Origin: Psychromicrobium xiongbiense
GTDB lineage: Bacteria > Actinomycetota > Actinomycetes > Actinomycetales > Micrococcaceae
Assembly (NCBI RefSeq): GCF_030271165.1
Contig: NZ_JASSZH010000019.1
Coordinates: forward strand, 1 to 42,207
Reading direction: 5' to 3'
DNA: 42,207 bases
Below are positions 34,157 to 42,207 of the stretch, one piece after another. Under the pieces are notes generated by a model that saw nothing but the letters and a program-made list of their open reading frames with translations, ran no database searches and was not told the origin of the DNA. Each line of letters opens with the position of its first letter. Within the stretch, counting starts at the first letter, position 1. A program made the position numbers and the translations under genes.

Positions 34157-35103
34157 CCGAGACTTTCAGGCTCGGCACCCGGGGCTCCGCCCTGGCCCGG
34201 ACCCAGTCCCAGCAGATCGCCGATCGGCTCAGCGCCGTGGGTGGCTTTGACGTCGAACTCGTGGAAATCCGGACCGACGGCGATGTGCTGACCGGTCCGC
34301 TGTCGCAGCTGGCGGGTGGAAGCAGCACCGGGCTGTTTGTGGCCCGGCTGCGCGAGGCGCTGATGGATGGCACGGTGGATCTGGCCGTGCATTCGCTCAA
34401 GGATCTTCCCACTGCCGCAGCCGTGGGGCTGAGCACGGTGGCTATTCCGCTCCGCGCCGATCCCCGGGATGCGCTGTGTACGGCCTCCGGCGCAGGTCTC
34501 GATGGGCTTGCTGAGGGGGCCAGTGTGGGCACTGGATCGCCTCGGCGGGCCGCACAGTTGCGCGCCCTGCGGCCGGATCTGGAGATTGTGGACGTCCGCG
34601 GCAATGTCGACACCCGGCTCGCGCGGCTGACTCCGGCCGCCGACGATTCTGAAACCGAGCCTCGCACCCTCGATGCGGTGGTACTTGCCGCTGCCGGTCT
34701 GGAACGGCTGGACCGCAGCGAGGCCATCTCCGAATACTTTGAACCCGCCACCATGCTTCCGGCACCGGGGCAGGGCGCGCTCTCGGTGGAGTTGGCTCAG
34801 AACGTGGCACCGGCGCTTCGCGAAGCAGTGGCCGCGCTCGATGACGAGGACACCCGGCTGGCAGTCACCGCCGAGCGCGCGCTGCTCGCCCGGTTGGAGG
34901 CGGGGTGCAGCGCCCCGGTGGGTGCTCTGGCGCAGCGGAAGGGCAGCATGCTGCGCCTGGAGGCCTGCGTGGTCTCCCCTGATGGTCAGACCGTGATCCG
35001 GCAGGCCCGCGCCACCGATGGGCTGACCGAGGTCGGCGCGACGCTGCTGGGCATCGAACTGGCCGAGGCCATGCTGGCCGATGGTGCTGATGCGCTCCTC
35101 TGA
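34153..35103 (+). CDS. hemC: Hydroxymethylbilane synthase (porphobilinogen deaminase)
   Basis: Polymerises four porphobilinogens to hydroxymethylbilane on a dipyrromethane cofactor. LGTRGSALARTQSQQIADRL, TDGDVLTGPLSQLAGG, VHSLKDLP and GTGSPRRAAQL are the substrate-binding blocks; ARLEAGCSAPVG holds the cofactor-anchoring Cys252. 316 aa. ATGA overlap with hemH and a 23-bp overlap with hemD. Confidence 0.96.
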   Translation: MTETFRLGTRGSALARTQSQQIADRLSAVGGFDVELVEIRTDGDVLTGPLSQLAGGSSTGLFVARLREALMDGTVDLAVHSLKDLPTAAAVGLSTVAIPLRADPRDALCTASGAGLDGLAEGASVGTGSPRRAAQLRALRPDLEIVDVRGNVDTRLARLTPAADDSETEPRTLDAVVLAAAGLERLDRSEAISEYFEPATMLPAPGQGALSVELAQNVAPALREAVAALDDEDTRLAVTAERALLARLEAGCSAPVGALAQRKGSMLRLEACVVSPDGQTVIRQARATDGLTEVGATLLGIELAEAMLADGADALL

Positions 35104-36097
35104 GCCAGCTGCATCGGCCGGCACCCGGCCCGCTGAACAGTTTTCGTCAGGGTTTTCTTCAGAGAAGGTGCGTCCCGGAGTACGGCTGGTTCTGACCCGC
35201 AGCCCGGACCGGGTGGGAGCGTGGGCCACTGCCTTCCAGGCCGCGGGGGCGCAGGTTCTGCTCTGCCCGCTGATCGACTTCGAATCCGTGCCGGTGGCCG
35301 GTGGCAGCACCGGGGCTTCGGATGAGGGGTTCTCCCTCGAACCGCTCCGGGCAGGTCGCTATGACTGGCTGGTGATCTCCTCGATCACCACAGTGCGCGC
35401 TCTCAAAGCTGCTGCTGCCGGAGCCCCTCTGACCGAGCTGATTCCTCCGACCACGCGCATCGCCACGATCGGCCCATCCTCGCGCCGCGTGCTGGAGGCC
35501 GAAGGGCTCCAGGTGGACCTTGCTCCGGACGGCGAACAGAGCGCGGAAGGGCTGGTCGCTGTGCTCCCCGCGCTGGAGGGGCAATGCGTCTGGCTGCCGC
35601 AGTCCGATCTGGCGGCACCGCTGCTCGCCGAAGGACTTGCTGCCCGGGGCGCCACCGTGGAAGCCAGCACGGTGTACCGGACCGTTGACTATCCTGCCGC
35701 CGTCGAGCGCCGCCTGGTGGAGCCGCTGGCAGTCAGTCATACTTCGGACCCCGAGGCTCCCAGCCTGCCGCTGCTCAGCGTCGCGGAGCTGCGCAGCCTG
35801 ATGCGCGCGGGCGGGGCAGAGGCCATTCTGGCGGCGTCGCCGAGCGCAGCGCAGCGGTTGGCCCAGGTCATCGCGCCGCTGGGTGGTGCAGCCCTGGGTG
35901 GTACGGCCCTGATCGCCATCGGCAGCCCCACCGCGCGGGCCGCCCACACAGCCGGACTGCACGTCGCCGCCACCGCGTCGCAGCCCACCGCAGAAGGCGT
36001 ACTGGACGCGCTGGCCCGGCTGTTCCCGGCAGATCCCGAGATTTCTGCTGCTACGCAGGCCTCCGAGCGTGAGATCCACCCGAAAGGAACCCCGTGA
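35081..36097 (+). CDS. hemD: Uroporphyrinogen-III synthase
   Basis: Closes and inverts the D ring of hydroxymethylbilane to uroporphyrinogen III. The family is sequence-divergent; support comes from [68 protein letters not shown], and position between hemC and hemB. At up to 338 aa it is longer than the usual 250-270, with an N-terminal Ser/Ala-rich extension and an insert near residue 220 ([15 protein letters not shown]). ATG 35081 overlaps hemC by 23 bp; ATG 35090 is possible. It ends in a GTGA overlap with hemB. Confidence 0.88.
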   Translation: MVLMRSSEPAASAGTRPAEQFSSGFSSEKVRPGVRLVLTRSPDRVGAWATAFQAAGAQVLLCPLIDFESVPVAGGSTGASDEGFSLEPLRAGRYDWLVISSITTVRALKAAAAGAPLTELIPPTTRIATIGPSSRRVLEAEGLQVDLAPDGEQSAEGLVAVLPALEGQCVWLPQSDLAAPLLAEGLAARGATVEASTVYRTVDYPAAVERRLVEPLAVSHTSDPEAPSLPLLSVAELRSLMRAGGAEAILAASPSAAQRLAQVIAPLGGAALGGTALIAIGSPTARAAHTAGLHVAATASQPTAEGVLDALARLFPADPEISAATQASEREIHPKGTP

Positions 36098-37089
36098 GCT
36101 ACCCTCAGCACCGCCCGCGCCGACTGCGCACCACCCCCGCCATGCGGCGGCTGACAGCCGAGACCCGACTTCACCCGGCGGATCTGATCCTGCCGATGTT
36201 TGTCCGCGAAGGACTCGACGCGCCGCAGCCGATCACCTCGATGCCCGGCGTGGTCCAGCACACCTTCGATTCGCTGCGCCGGGCCGCCGTTGAGGCTGCC
36301 GAACGCGGGCTGGGTGGCCTGATGCTCTTTGGTATTCCGGAGCAGCGCGACGCTGTGGGGAGTGCCGGACTGGACCCGGAGGGCGTGCTGAACCGCGCGA
36401 TCCGGGAGGTGCATGCGGAGGTGGGTGAGGACCTGGTCGTGATGAGCGATCTCTGCCTGGACGAATTCACCGATCACGGTCACTGCGGCGTCCTCGACGC
36501 ACAGGGGCGGGTGGACAACGACGCCACTAACGAGATCTACGCGCAGATGGCGGTGGCTCAGGCGGAAGCCGGTTCCGCAATGGTAGGCCCCTCCGGCATG
36601 ATGGACGGCCAGATCGCCGTGATCCGCCAGGCGCTCGATACCGCCGGTTTCCAGGACACAGCCGTACTGGCCTATGCGGCTAAATACGCCTCGGCCTTCT
36701 ACGGGCCGTTCCGCGAGGCCGTCGACTCTCAGCTGGTGGGCGACCGCCGGACCTACCAGATGGATGCCGCCAACCGGCGGGAGGCTCTGCGTGAGGTGGA
36801 ACTGGATCTGGCCGAGGGCGCGGATCTGGTGATGGTCAAGCCAGCCATGAGCTATCTGGACATTCTGGCCGATGTCGCCGAGATCTCCACAGTGCCGGTG
36901 GCGGCGTACCAGATCTCGGGGGAGTACGCCATGATCGAGGCGGCCGCTGCCCAGGGCTGGATCAACCGCCGCGCGGCCATTGAGGAATCGGTGTTGAGCA
37001 TCAAGCGTGCCGGGGCGGACTCGATTCTGACCTACTGGGCCGTGGAACTGGCTGACTGGATGGCCGAGAAGCAGGGATCACGTCGATGA
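36094..37089 (+). CDS. hemB: Delta-aminolevulinic acid dehydratase (porphobilinogen synthase)
   Basis: Condenses two aminolevulinates to porphobilinogen. The two Schiff-base lysines are in [13 protein letters not shown] and [13 protein letters not shown]. The metal site reads [14 protein letters not shown], a Cys-Asp-Cys pattern between the all-cysteine zinc type and the Asp-rich magnesium type. 331 aa. GTG start overlapping hemD (GTGA) with AAGGA upstream; ATGA overlap with hemL. Confidence 0.96.
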   Translation: MSYPQHRPRRLRTTPAMRRLTAETRLHPADLILPMFVREGLDAPQPITSMPGVVQHTFDSLRRAAVEAAERGLGGLMLFGIPEQRDAVGSAGLDPEGVLNRAIREVHAEVGEDLVVMSDLCLDEFTDHGHCGVLDAQGRVDNDATNEIYAQMAVAQAEAGSAMVGPSGMMDGQIAVIRQALDTAGFQDTAVLAYAAKYASAFYGPFREAVDSQLVGDRRTYQMDAANRREALREVELDLAEGADLVMVKPAMSYLDILADVAEISTVPVAAYQISGEYAMIEAAAAQGWINRRAAIEESVLSIKRAGADSILTYWAVELADWMAEKQGSRR

Positions 37090-38396
37090 GCACCTCAGAA
37101 GAACTGTTTGACCGTTCGCGGACCCTGATGCCAGGCGGGGTGAACTCCCCGGTGCGCGCCTTCGGCTCGGTGGGCGGCACCCCGCGTTTCATCGTCTCCG
37201 CGAAGGGGGCCTACCTGCAGGATGCCGATGGGCGCGAGTACGTGGATCTGGTCTCCTCCTGGGGCCCGGCACTGCTCGGACACGCGCACCCGGAGGTTCT
37301 TGCCGCTGTTCATCGGGCCGTCGACCGGGGGCTCTCCTTCGGCGCCTCCACTCCGGCAGAGGCGGAACTGGCCGAGCTGGTGATCGACCGGGTGCCCGCC
37401 GTCGAGCGTCTTCGCATGGTCTCCACCGGCACCGAGGCGACCATGACTGCCATCCGCTTGGCACGCGGGTTCACCGGGCGGAACCTGCTGGTGAAGTTTG
37501 CCGGCTGCTATCACGGGCACTCCGATGGGTTGCTGGCTGAGGCCGGTTCCGGTCTGGCCACGCTTGCGATGCCGGGTTCGGCGGGTGTCACCGAGGCGAC
37601 GGCGGCCCAGACGCTCGTGCTGCCCTACAACGATCTGGACGCCGTGCGGGAGGTCTTTGCCGTGCACGGGGCGGATATCGCTGCGGTGATCACTGAGGCT
37701 GCTCCGGCGAATATGGGCGTGGTGGAGCCGGGCGAGGGCTTCAATGCCGGGTTGCGCGCCATCACCGCCGAGTACGGCGCTCTGTTGATTCTCGATGAGG
37801 TGCTGACCGGTTTCCGGGTGGGACCGGGTGGCTACTGGGGTCTCACCGGCTCAGATGAGGGCTGGGCACCTGATCTGTTCACCTTCGGCAAGGTGATCGG
37901 CGGGGGGCTCCCGGCAGCGGCACTGGGCGGCCGCGCCGAGGTGATGGACTATCTGGCGCCGATCGGCCCCGTGTACCAGGCCGGAACTCTGTCCGGGAAC
38001 CCGGTGGCGATGGCCGCCGGGGTGGCTACGCTCCGCGCCGCGACGGCAGAGGTGTATGAGGCAGTGGATGCGCGTTCAGTGGAGCTCTCCACGGCTCTGT
38101 CCGAGGCTCTGGGCCGGGCCGGAGTGCAGCACTCGATCCAGCACGCCGGGAACCTGTTCTCCGTGGCCTTCGGGGTGGACCGGGTGACGAACTACGCGCA
38201 GGCGCAGTCACAGGAAGTCTTCCGTTACGCCCCGTTCTTCCACTCCATGCTGGATTCCGGGATTTACCTGCCGCCCTCGGTGTTTGAGGCGTGGTTCCTC
38301 TCCGCCGCGCACGATGACGCCGCGATGGAGAAGATTGCCCAGGCTCTCCCGGCTGCCGCACGGGCGGCGGCGGAGGCGCAGGCCACGCCGAGCTGA
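37086..38396 (+). CDS. hemL: Glutamate-1-semialdehyde 2,1-aminomutase
   Basis: A pyridoxal-phosphate enzyme that turns glutamate-1-semialdehyde into 5-aminolevulinate, the step after Hem[21 protein letters not shown], the [13 protein letters not shown] block, [17 protein letters not shown] and [13 protein letters not shown] with the cofactor lysine are all present. 436 aa, full length. Last gene of the haem cluster; about 90 bp separate it from the ArsR gene. Confidence 0.96.
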   Translation: MSTSEELFDRSRTLMPGGVNSPVRAFGSVGGTPRFIVSAKGAYLQDADGREYVDLVSSWGPALLGHAHPEVLAAVHRAVDRGLSFGASTPAEAELAELVIDRVPAVERLRMVSTGTEATMTAIRLARGFTGRNLLVKFAGCYHGHSDGLLAEAGSGLATLAMPGSAGVTEATAAQTLVLPYNDLDAVREVFAVHGADIAAVITEAAPANMGVVEPGEGFNAGLRAITAEYGALLILDEVLTGFRVGPGGYWGLTGSDEGWAPDLFTFGKVIGGGLPAAALGGRAEVMDYLAPIGPVYQAGTLSGNPVAMAAGVATLRAATAEVYEAVDARSVELSTALSEALGRAGVQHSIQHAGNLFSVAFGVDRVTNYAQAQSQEVFRYAPFFHSMLDSGIYLPPSVFEAWFLSAAHDDAAMEKIAQALPAAARAAAEAQATPS

Positions 38397-38420
38397 CAGA
38401 GTGCCTTGATAGCATGGTTC

Positions 38421-38436
38421 TGAACTGAATGGTTCA
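38421..38436. promoter_or_regulatory. Operator-like dyad before the arsR gene
   Basis: TGAACTGAATGGTTCA, with 5-bp perfect arms, lies 48 bp before the ArsR ATG, just after a TTGATA hexamer (38406-38411). It matches 13 of 16 bases of a site before the reductase gene at 39412. Likely the autoregulatory ArsR operator. Confidence 0.55.
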
Positions 38437-38483
38437 CTACCGTTGTGTGTGGTGCTGCGTGTGTGGTGCTGATCGGAGGAATC

Positions 38484-38885
38484 ATGGCTAAAACGCTGGA
38501 GGATCCGCTGAGTCGGACCTTCGCAGCCTTGGCGGACCCCACGAGGCGGGCGATTCTTGCGCGTCTCACCCAGGGCACGGCCAATGTGGGGGACCTCGCT
38601 GAGCCATTCGAGATGAGTGTCACCGCCGTCTCCAAGCACCTGCGGGTTCTGGAGGGGGCTGGTCTCGTGTCCCGTGGCCGGGATGCGCAGTACCGCCCGG
38701 CCATGCTGGATGCGCGGCCTCTTGCGATGGCGTCCCAGTGGATCGATGGCTACCGTGGTTTCTGGGGTGACAGCTTCGATGCCCTGGATGATTTCCTGGT
38801 GGGCGCGACGACGGTCCCGCCGCTCACTGCAAGCATCCCAGCCGACGATGTCGCTGGAAAACCTGACGAGAAGAGTGCGGAATGA
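38484..38885 (+). CDS. ArsR-family transcriptional regulator
   Basis: A 133-aa winged-helix regulator: ADPTRRAILARLTQGTANVG, then EMSVTAVSKHLRVLEGAGLVSRG, the recognition helix, and a helical end. No metal-binding cysteine pair of the ArsR/SmtB type is seen, so it is probably not a metal sensor; this build is usual for ArsR proteins paired with SRPBCC proteins. ATG 38484 has an ideal GGAGGA; the open frame to 38445 is not supported. ATGA overlap with the SRPBCC gene. Confidence 0.93.
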   Translation: MAKTLEDPLSRTFAALADPTRRAILARLTQGTANVGDLAEPFEMSVTAVSKHLRVLEGAGLVSRGRDAQYRPAMLDARPLAMASQWIDGYRGFWGDSFDALDDFLVGATTVPPLTASIPADDVAGKPDEKSAE

Positions 38886-39328
38886 CGGGCATCACCGCAG
38901 AGGGCATTGAGATCGATCGTGAATTTGCCGCCTCGCCGGCTGCGGTGTTCAGTGCCTGGACGGCACCGGAATCGTTCGCGCGCTGGTTTGGCGGACGTGA
39001 GGTGCACGTTCCCCTTGATGGTCTTGACTACCGGGCTGAGGTGGGGCGGGCCTGGTCCGCAATGATGGTCCTCCCTGATGGGAATACCATCGACTGGGCA
39101 GGAGAATTCCTGGAGGTCGATCCGCCTACCCGCCTGGTCATGACGCTCACGGACCGGCCCGCGGAGGGCGAGCGCGCCGTGTTGACCCTCGACCTCACGC
39201 CGACGGCGAGTGGGACCCGGATGCGGATGACGCAACAGACGCCGGGCTTCTCTCCGGAACAGCGGCAGGGAACCATTGCCGGTTGGCAGACCTTCTTCGA
39301 GGTGCTCGCGGAGATCGCGGAGAGCTGA
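38882..39328 (+). CDS. SRPBCC (AHSA1-like) domain protein
   Basis: A 148-aa START/AHSA1-fold protein, probably a soluble hydrophobic-ligand-binding protein. Family features: IDREFAASPAAVFSAWTAPESFARWFGG at the start, WAGEFLEVDPPTRLVMTL in the middle and GWQTFFEVLAEIAES at the end. It overlaps the ArsR gene by four bases; such pairs are widespread and the SRPBCC protein may modulate the regulator or handle its ligand. No specific ligand can be named. Confidence 0.9.
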   Translation: MTGITAEGIEIDREFAASPAAVFSAWTAPESFARWFGGREVHVPLDGLDYRAEVGRAWSAMMVLPDGNTIDWAGEFLEVDPPTRLVMTLTDRPAEGERAVLTLDLTPTASGTRMRMTQQTPGFSPEQRQGTIAGWQTFFEVLAEIAES

Positions 39329-39353
39329 CCATGGTGATTCGGCCTTGGCTGAG

Positions 39354-39388
39354 TCTTGTTCCGGTCGTATTCCTCTCTTGTTCCGGTC
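39354..39388 (+). repeat. Pair of 13-bp direct repeats, 22 bp apart
   Basis: TCTTGTTCCGGTC occurs at 39354-39366 and 39376-39388, a spacing of 22 bp or two helical turns, in the spacer before the reductase gene. This geometry suits two protein-binding sites on the same face of the DNA. Confidence 0.6.
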
Positions 39389-39411
39389 CTGGAACTGAGT
39401 TACGCTCATAC

Positions 39412-39441
39412 TGAACCAAATGGTTTAGAACCAAAAGGTTG
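39412..39441. promoter_or_regulatory. Two operator-like dyads before the reductase gene
   Basis: TGAACCAAATGGTTTA (39412-39427) and, overlapping it, GAACCAAAAGGTTGA (to 39441) form a tandem of two dyads, 43 bp before the reductase ATG. They follow a CATACT -10-like hexamer (39407-39412), so a bound regulator would cover the start of transcription. The first closely matches the site before the ArsR gene. Confidence 0.55.
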
Positions 39442-39483
39442 AATGCCTCACGGGTAGTCAACTCGTCTCGAAAGGAACTCATC

Positions 39484-40047
39484 ATGCGAGAACTGATCGT
39501 CTCTGCTTTCGTCTCTGCCGACGGCGTCGCCCAGGATCCCGGGGGCAACGACGGATACCGGAACGCCGGCTGGAGCTTTACCAGCGTCGAATTTGATCCA
39601 GCAGCATTTGAGATCAAGGGTCGTGAGCAGGAAGAAGCTGCCGCAGTCCTCCTTGGTCGACGCAGCTACGAGCTGTTCGCTCCAGTCTGGCCATCGATGG
39701 CGGAGTTTGCGGGCTACAACGCGATGCCGCACTATGTGGTGTCCACGACGCTGGAGCACGACGATGAGCGCTGGCCTGCCAGCATTCTGCGCTCTCTCGA
39801 TGACGTGGCCGCACTCAAAGAAGATGAGGGTGGCCCGATCATCGTCCACGGCAGCCTTGAGCTTGGTCAAGCGCTGGCCGATGCCGGCCTGGTGGACCGG
39901 TACCACCTTCTCGTTTTCCCCATCCTCCTGGGTGAGGGGGAACGACTCTTCAGTGGTTCGGAGCACGCCACCATCAAGCTTGCGGTGGCCGAGCAGGAGA
40001 CCTACAGCAATGGCGTGCAGAAGCTCGTCTACGACGTTATTCGCTGA
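39484..40047 (+). CDS. RibD C-terminal/dihydrofolate-reductase-like protein
   Basis: A 187-aa member of the YyaP/YwjB group of the DHFR-like RibD C-terminal fold. MRELIVSAFVSADGVAQDPG, AAVLLGRRSYELFAPVWP, KEDEGGPIIVHGSLELGQAL and DRYHLLVFPILLGEGERLF are the NADPH-binding family blocks. The reaction is not known; an NADPH-dependent reductase is likely. ATG 39484 has AAAGGA seven bases upstream. The shared operator sequence suggests it is a target of the neighbouring ArsR protein. Confidence 0.92.
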   Translation: MRELIVSAFVSADGVAQDPGGNDGYRNAGWSFTSVEFDPAAFEIKGREQEEAAAVLLGRRSYELFAPVWPSMAEFAGYNAMPHYVVSTTLEHDDERWPASILRSLDDVAALKEDEGGPIIVHGSLELGQALADAGLVDRYHLLVFPILLGEGERLFSGSEHATIKLAVAEQETYSNGVQKLVYDVIR

Positions 40048-40131
40048 GACTGCTCGGAGTTCATGGCTCCACACTCCTCGATTGAGCTACCATAGTGATT
40101 AATTAGTCGCCAGGTTGATAGAGGGGTTGTC

Positions 40132-40536
40132 ATGGTCGAACCAGCAGACGTTCCGGAGTCGGTTACAGCTGAGGATTCCGCTGAGCCTGAGGCGACAGCC
40201 GACGTCCCGAGGACTAGTGGTTCAGTCGCGGCGGACGTTATCGGCTCGGCTGTACTCTTCTTGCTCTGTCTCGTTTTTTCCGGAGTAGTCATGTACGCCA
40301 CGGCCTTCGTGGGTATGGCGACGGATCACTGTGCACCATCGAGCTGCTCCCACAGTGGCGTCAGCTGGGCCGGACCTCTGGGGGCTTACGGACCCTGGGT
40401 GGTGATGGCCCTCGTCGTCGTGGGCATGCTGATGCAGGGCGCGCGCGGAAAGATGGTGGCGCTCGCTCCGATGTGCGGACTCGGCGCGCTGTTCATCCTG
40501 TTTATGGTGGTCTCGGCCGGAGTGAGCGCTCCCTGA
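40132..40536 (+). CDS. Small membrane protein, unknown
   Basis: A 134-aa protein with an acidic, Ala/Glu/Pro-rich N-terminal 30 residues and three hydrophobic helices (AVLFLLCLVFSGVVMYATAF, GPWVVMALVVVGMLMQ, LAPMCGLGALFILFMVVSAG). Two cysteines in DHCAPSSCSHSG lie between the first two helices and may form a disulfide if external. ATG 40132 follows GAGGGG. I recognise no family. Confidence 0.75.
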   Translation: MVEPADVPESVTAEDSAEPEATADVPRTSGSVAADVIGSAVLFLLCLVFSGVVMYATAFVGMATDHCAPSSCSHSGVSWAGPLGAYGPWVVMALVVVGMLMQGARGKMVALAPMCGLGALFILFMVVSAGVSAP

Positions 40537-40579
40537 AGCCTCTGGAATGGCTTCTTCCCCTAGTGCGGGCGTGCCCAGT

Positions 40580-41341
40580 TCAGAGCACGTCGGAGAGGAA
40601 GCGCTTGAGGCGGTCCGTGCGCGGTGCATCGAAGAGTTGCTCCGGTGTGCCGGTTTCCACCACCAGGCCAGCGTCCATGAAGAGCACCTGATCCGAGACG
40701 CTGCGGGAGAAGCCCATTTCGTGAGTGACCACGACCATCGTCATGCCGTGGTGAGCCAGATCCGTCATCAGCGCCAGGACGCCCTTGACCAGCTCGGGGT
40801 CCAGGGCGGAGGTCGCCTCATCGAAGAACATCACCTCGGGCTTCATGGCCAGAGCGCGGGCGATGGCGACGCGTTGCTGCTGACCGCCTGAAAGATTGCC
40901 CGGGCGGGCTTCGGAGCGGTGTCTGAGTCCCACCAGGTCAAGCTGTGCCAGAGCCTGTTCCCGGGCCTGATCGGCAGGAATCTTGCGGATCTTGCGCAGT
41001 GCCAGCGAGACGTTGTCCACCACGGTCTTGTGTGGGAAGAGGTTGAACTGCTGGAACACCATGCCAATGCGCTGCCGCAAGTGGTTCGGGTCATCCTTGA
41101 GAACCGAACGCCCATCGAGCAGGATGTCGCCCTGGTCGGGCTCGTTGAGCCGATTGAGCACGCGGAGCAGGGTTGACTTGCCGGAACCGGAAGGGCCGAT
41201 GACGGAGGTTGTGGTGCCGCCCTGGACCGTCAGATTGATGCCGCGCAGCACCTTGTTGGCGCCAAAAGCGAGGTGCAGATCGCGGCCTTCGAGCGAGCCA
41301 CCGGTGTAATTGGCTTCGGAAATGGGGGAGACGGTGCTCAT
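40580..41341 (-). CDS. Polar amino-acid ABC transporter, ATP-binding protein
   Basis: The ATPase of a GlnQ/HisP-type importer. Walker [11 protein letters not shown]-loop [13 protein letters not shown], signature [15 protein letters not shown], Walker [15 protein letters not shown] and switch VVVTHEM are intact. 253 aa. The substrate is an amino acid, probably polar or glutamine-like, but cannot be specified. It overlaps the permease gene by four bases. Confidence 0.96.
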   Translation of the reverse strand: MSTVSPISEANYTGGSLEGRDLHLAFGANKVLRGINLTVQGGTTTSVIGPSGSGKSTLLRVLNRLNEPDQGDILLDGRSVLKDDPNHLRQRIGMVFQQFNLFPHKTVVDNVSLALRKIRKIPADQAREQALAQLDLVGLRHRSEARPGNLSGGQQQRVAIARALAMKPEVMFFDEATSALDPELVKGVLALMTDLAHHGMTMVVVTHEMGFSRSVSDQVLFMDAGLVVETGTPEQLFDAPRTDRLKRFLSDVL

Positions 41342-42120
41342 GCGCTGGCCTTTCCAATGGAGGTGCTGGCGTCCTCGGCATCGAGGTCTTCTGTCGCCGG
41401 GGGCTGGTTCTGCTCTGATTTACCGGTCCGCATGCGGTTGTCAATGTAGTTGACCAGGTGCGTCAGGGGAATGGTCAGCACCAGATAGAGGATGCCGGCT
41501 GCGACCAGGGGGGAGAGGTTTCCGCTGTTGGAGTTGGCGTCCTGCCCGATCCGGAAAATTTCCCGTTGGCCGGCTGTGAGCCCGATCAGGAAGACCAGAG
41601 AAGAGTCCTTGATCAGAACGATGCCCTGGTTCATCAGGGCGGGCAGCACCCGGCGGATGCCCTGCGGGATGACGATCAGGCGCATGGCCGGGCCGTAGCC
41701 AAAGCCGAGTGCACGGGTCGCTTCCATCTGGCCCTTGTCGACGCTCTGGATGCCGGAGCGGAAGATCTCGCCAATGTAGGCCGCGGCCATCAGGGTGAGC
41801 GCCAGGATGCCCAGCGGGTAGGGGCTGCGGCCGAAGATTGGGCGGAGCACCGGGCCCAGGCCGATGCTGATGATGAGGATGATGAGGGCTGCGGGAAGCC
41901 CGCGGAAGATGTCCGTGTAGATGCGAGCGATCCAGCGCGGCACCGGATGACGCGAGATGCCCATGGTGGCGAGCAACAGGCCCAGCAGTGTACCCAGAAC
42001 TCCCGAGGACAGCGCCAGGATCAGCGTATTGGGCAGGCCCACGAAAAGCAGGTCCGGCACCACCTCTGCCATGTACTTAAAGTTGAAGAAGGAATCGAGG
42101 AATTGCTGAAAACCGTCCAT
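41338..42120 (-). CDS. Polar amino-acid ABC transporter, permease
   Basis: A 260-aa membrane permease of the HisM/GlnP type. About five helices; the N-terminal [20 protein letters not shown] is the usual opening, and the EAA loop that meets the ATPase is [21 protein letters not shown]. The C-terminal tail ([18 protein letters not shown]) is acidic. ATG 42120 has AGGA seven bases upstream. The remaining 87 bases of the window (42121-42207) show no complete gene; a substrate-binding protein would be expected beyond the edge. Confidence 0.94.
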   Translation of the reverse strand: MDGFQQFLDSFFNFKYMAEVVPDLLFVGLPNTLILALSSGVLGTLLGLLLATMGISRHPVPRWIARIYTDIFRGLPAALIILIISIGLGPVLRPIFGRSPYPLGILALTLMAAAYIGEIFRSGIQSVDKGQMEATRALGFGYGPAMRLIVIPQGIRRVLPALMNQGIVLIKDSSLVFLIGLTAGQREIFRIGQDANSNSGNLSPLVAAGILYLVLTIPLTHLVNYIDNRMRTGKSEQNQPPATEDLDAEDASTSIGKASA

Positions 42121-42207
42121 ACGGGGTTCCTGTTCGTTCGGTGTCCGTGAAGAACTCTCAGAGGCTCATGACGTGCAATGGCGTTGGGGGGGCAACACAG
42201 TAGTGGG

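Noticed and set aside
33859..35310. 483-codon frame antisense to hemH, hemC and hemD
   Set aside because: Covers three well-supported haem genes and has no domain of its own.

Overview
The window is a 42.2 kb stretch of a high-GC Gram-positive chromosome. GTG starts are frequent, neighbouring genes overlap by 4 bp (ATGA or GTGA), and the haem genes are those of the coproporphyrin-dependent pathway (hemQ present). A DUF3107/TetR pair and HemA/HemQ sequences of actinobacterial type point to an actinobacterium, most likely Micrococcales and plausibly a relative of Micrococcaceae. The species cannot be named from the sequence. I see no tRNA, rRNA, CRISPR array, transposase or integrase.

Layout. 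(1) 1-9357: housekeeping and unknown genes: an Xaa-Pro aminopeptidase diverging from a PHP phosphoesterase, a solitary beta-class DNA methyltransferase joined to a DEAD-box RNA helicase, an unknown eight-helix membrane protein, an RNB ribonuclease and a DUF1275 membrane protein. (2) 9404-19445: an allantoin (ureide) catabolism island. A five-gene minus-strand operon (allantoinase, acetamidase/formamidase-like, AtzH-amidase fusion, PucG-like aminotransferase, allantoate amidohydrolase) and an XRE-cupin regulator diverge from an NCS1 permease and a hydantoin/allantoin racemase. A perfect 18-bp palindrome lies between regulator and permease. (3) 19554-25678: a small membrane protein, thiE diverging from a TPP-riboswitch-led thiO-thiS-thiG operon, a 70-bp palindromic terminator, a TetR/DUF3107/membrane-protein group and a ThiF/MoeB-rhodanese protein. 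(4) 25757-28172: a 2.4 kb segment bounded by a 22-bp direct repeat, one copy of which covers the 3' end of hemA. It holds a secreted nuclease lipoprotein, an apparently broken PIN-domain toxin and its intact HTH antitoxin. (5) 28163-38396: hemA on the minus strand diverging from hemE-hemG(cgoX)-hemQ-hemH-hemC-hemD-hemB-hemL, all haem steps from glutamyl-tRNA to haem b. (6) 38484-40047: an ArsR/SRPBCC pair and a RibD-type reductase sharing operator-like sequences. (7) 40132-42207: a small membrane protein and the ATPase and permease of a polar amino-acid ABC importer.

How the genes fit together. The ureide island would import allantoin, racemise it, open it to allantoate, convert that to ureidoglycine, and transaminate this with glyoxylate to glycine and oxalurate. 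The AtzH-amidase fusion resembles HpxZ and HpxY of the Klebsiella hpx system joined in one chain. With the acetamidase/formamidase-like protein it is a good candidate for an oxalurate-to-oxamate-to-oxalate branch that has not, to my knowledge, been shown in this form. That assignment is inference and is the most interesting system in the window.
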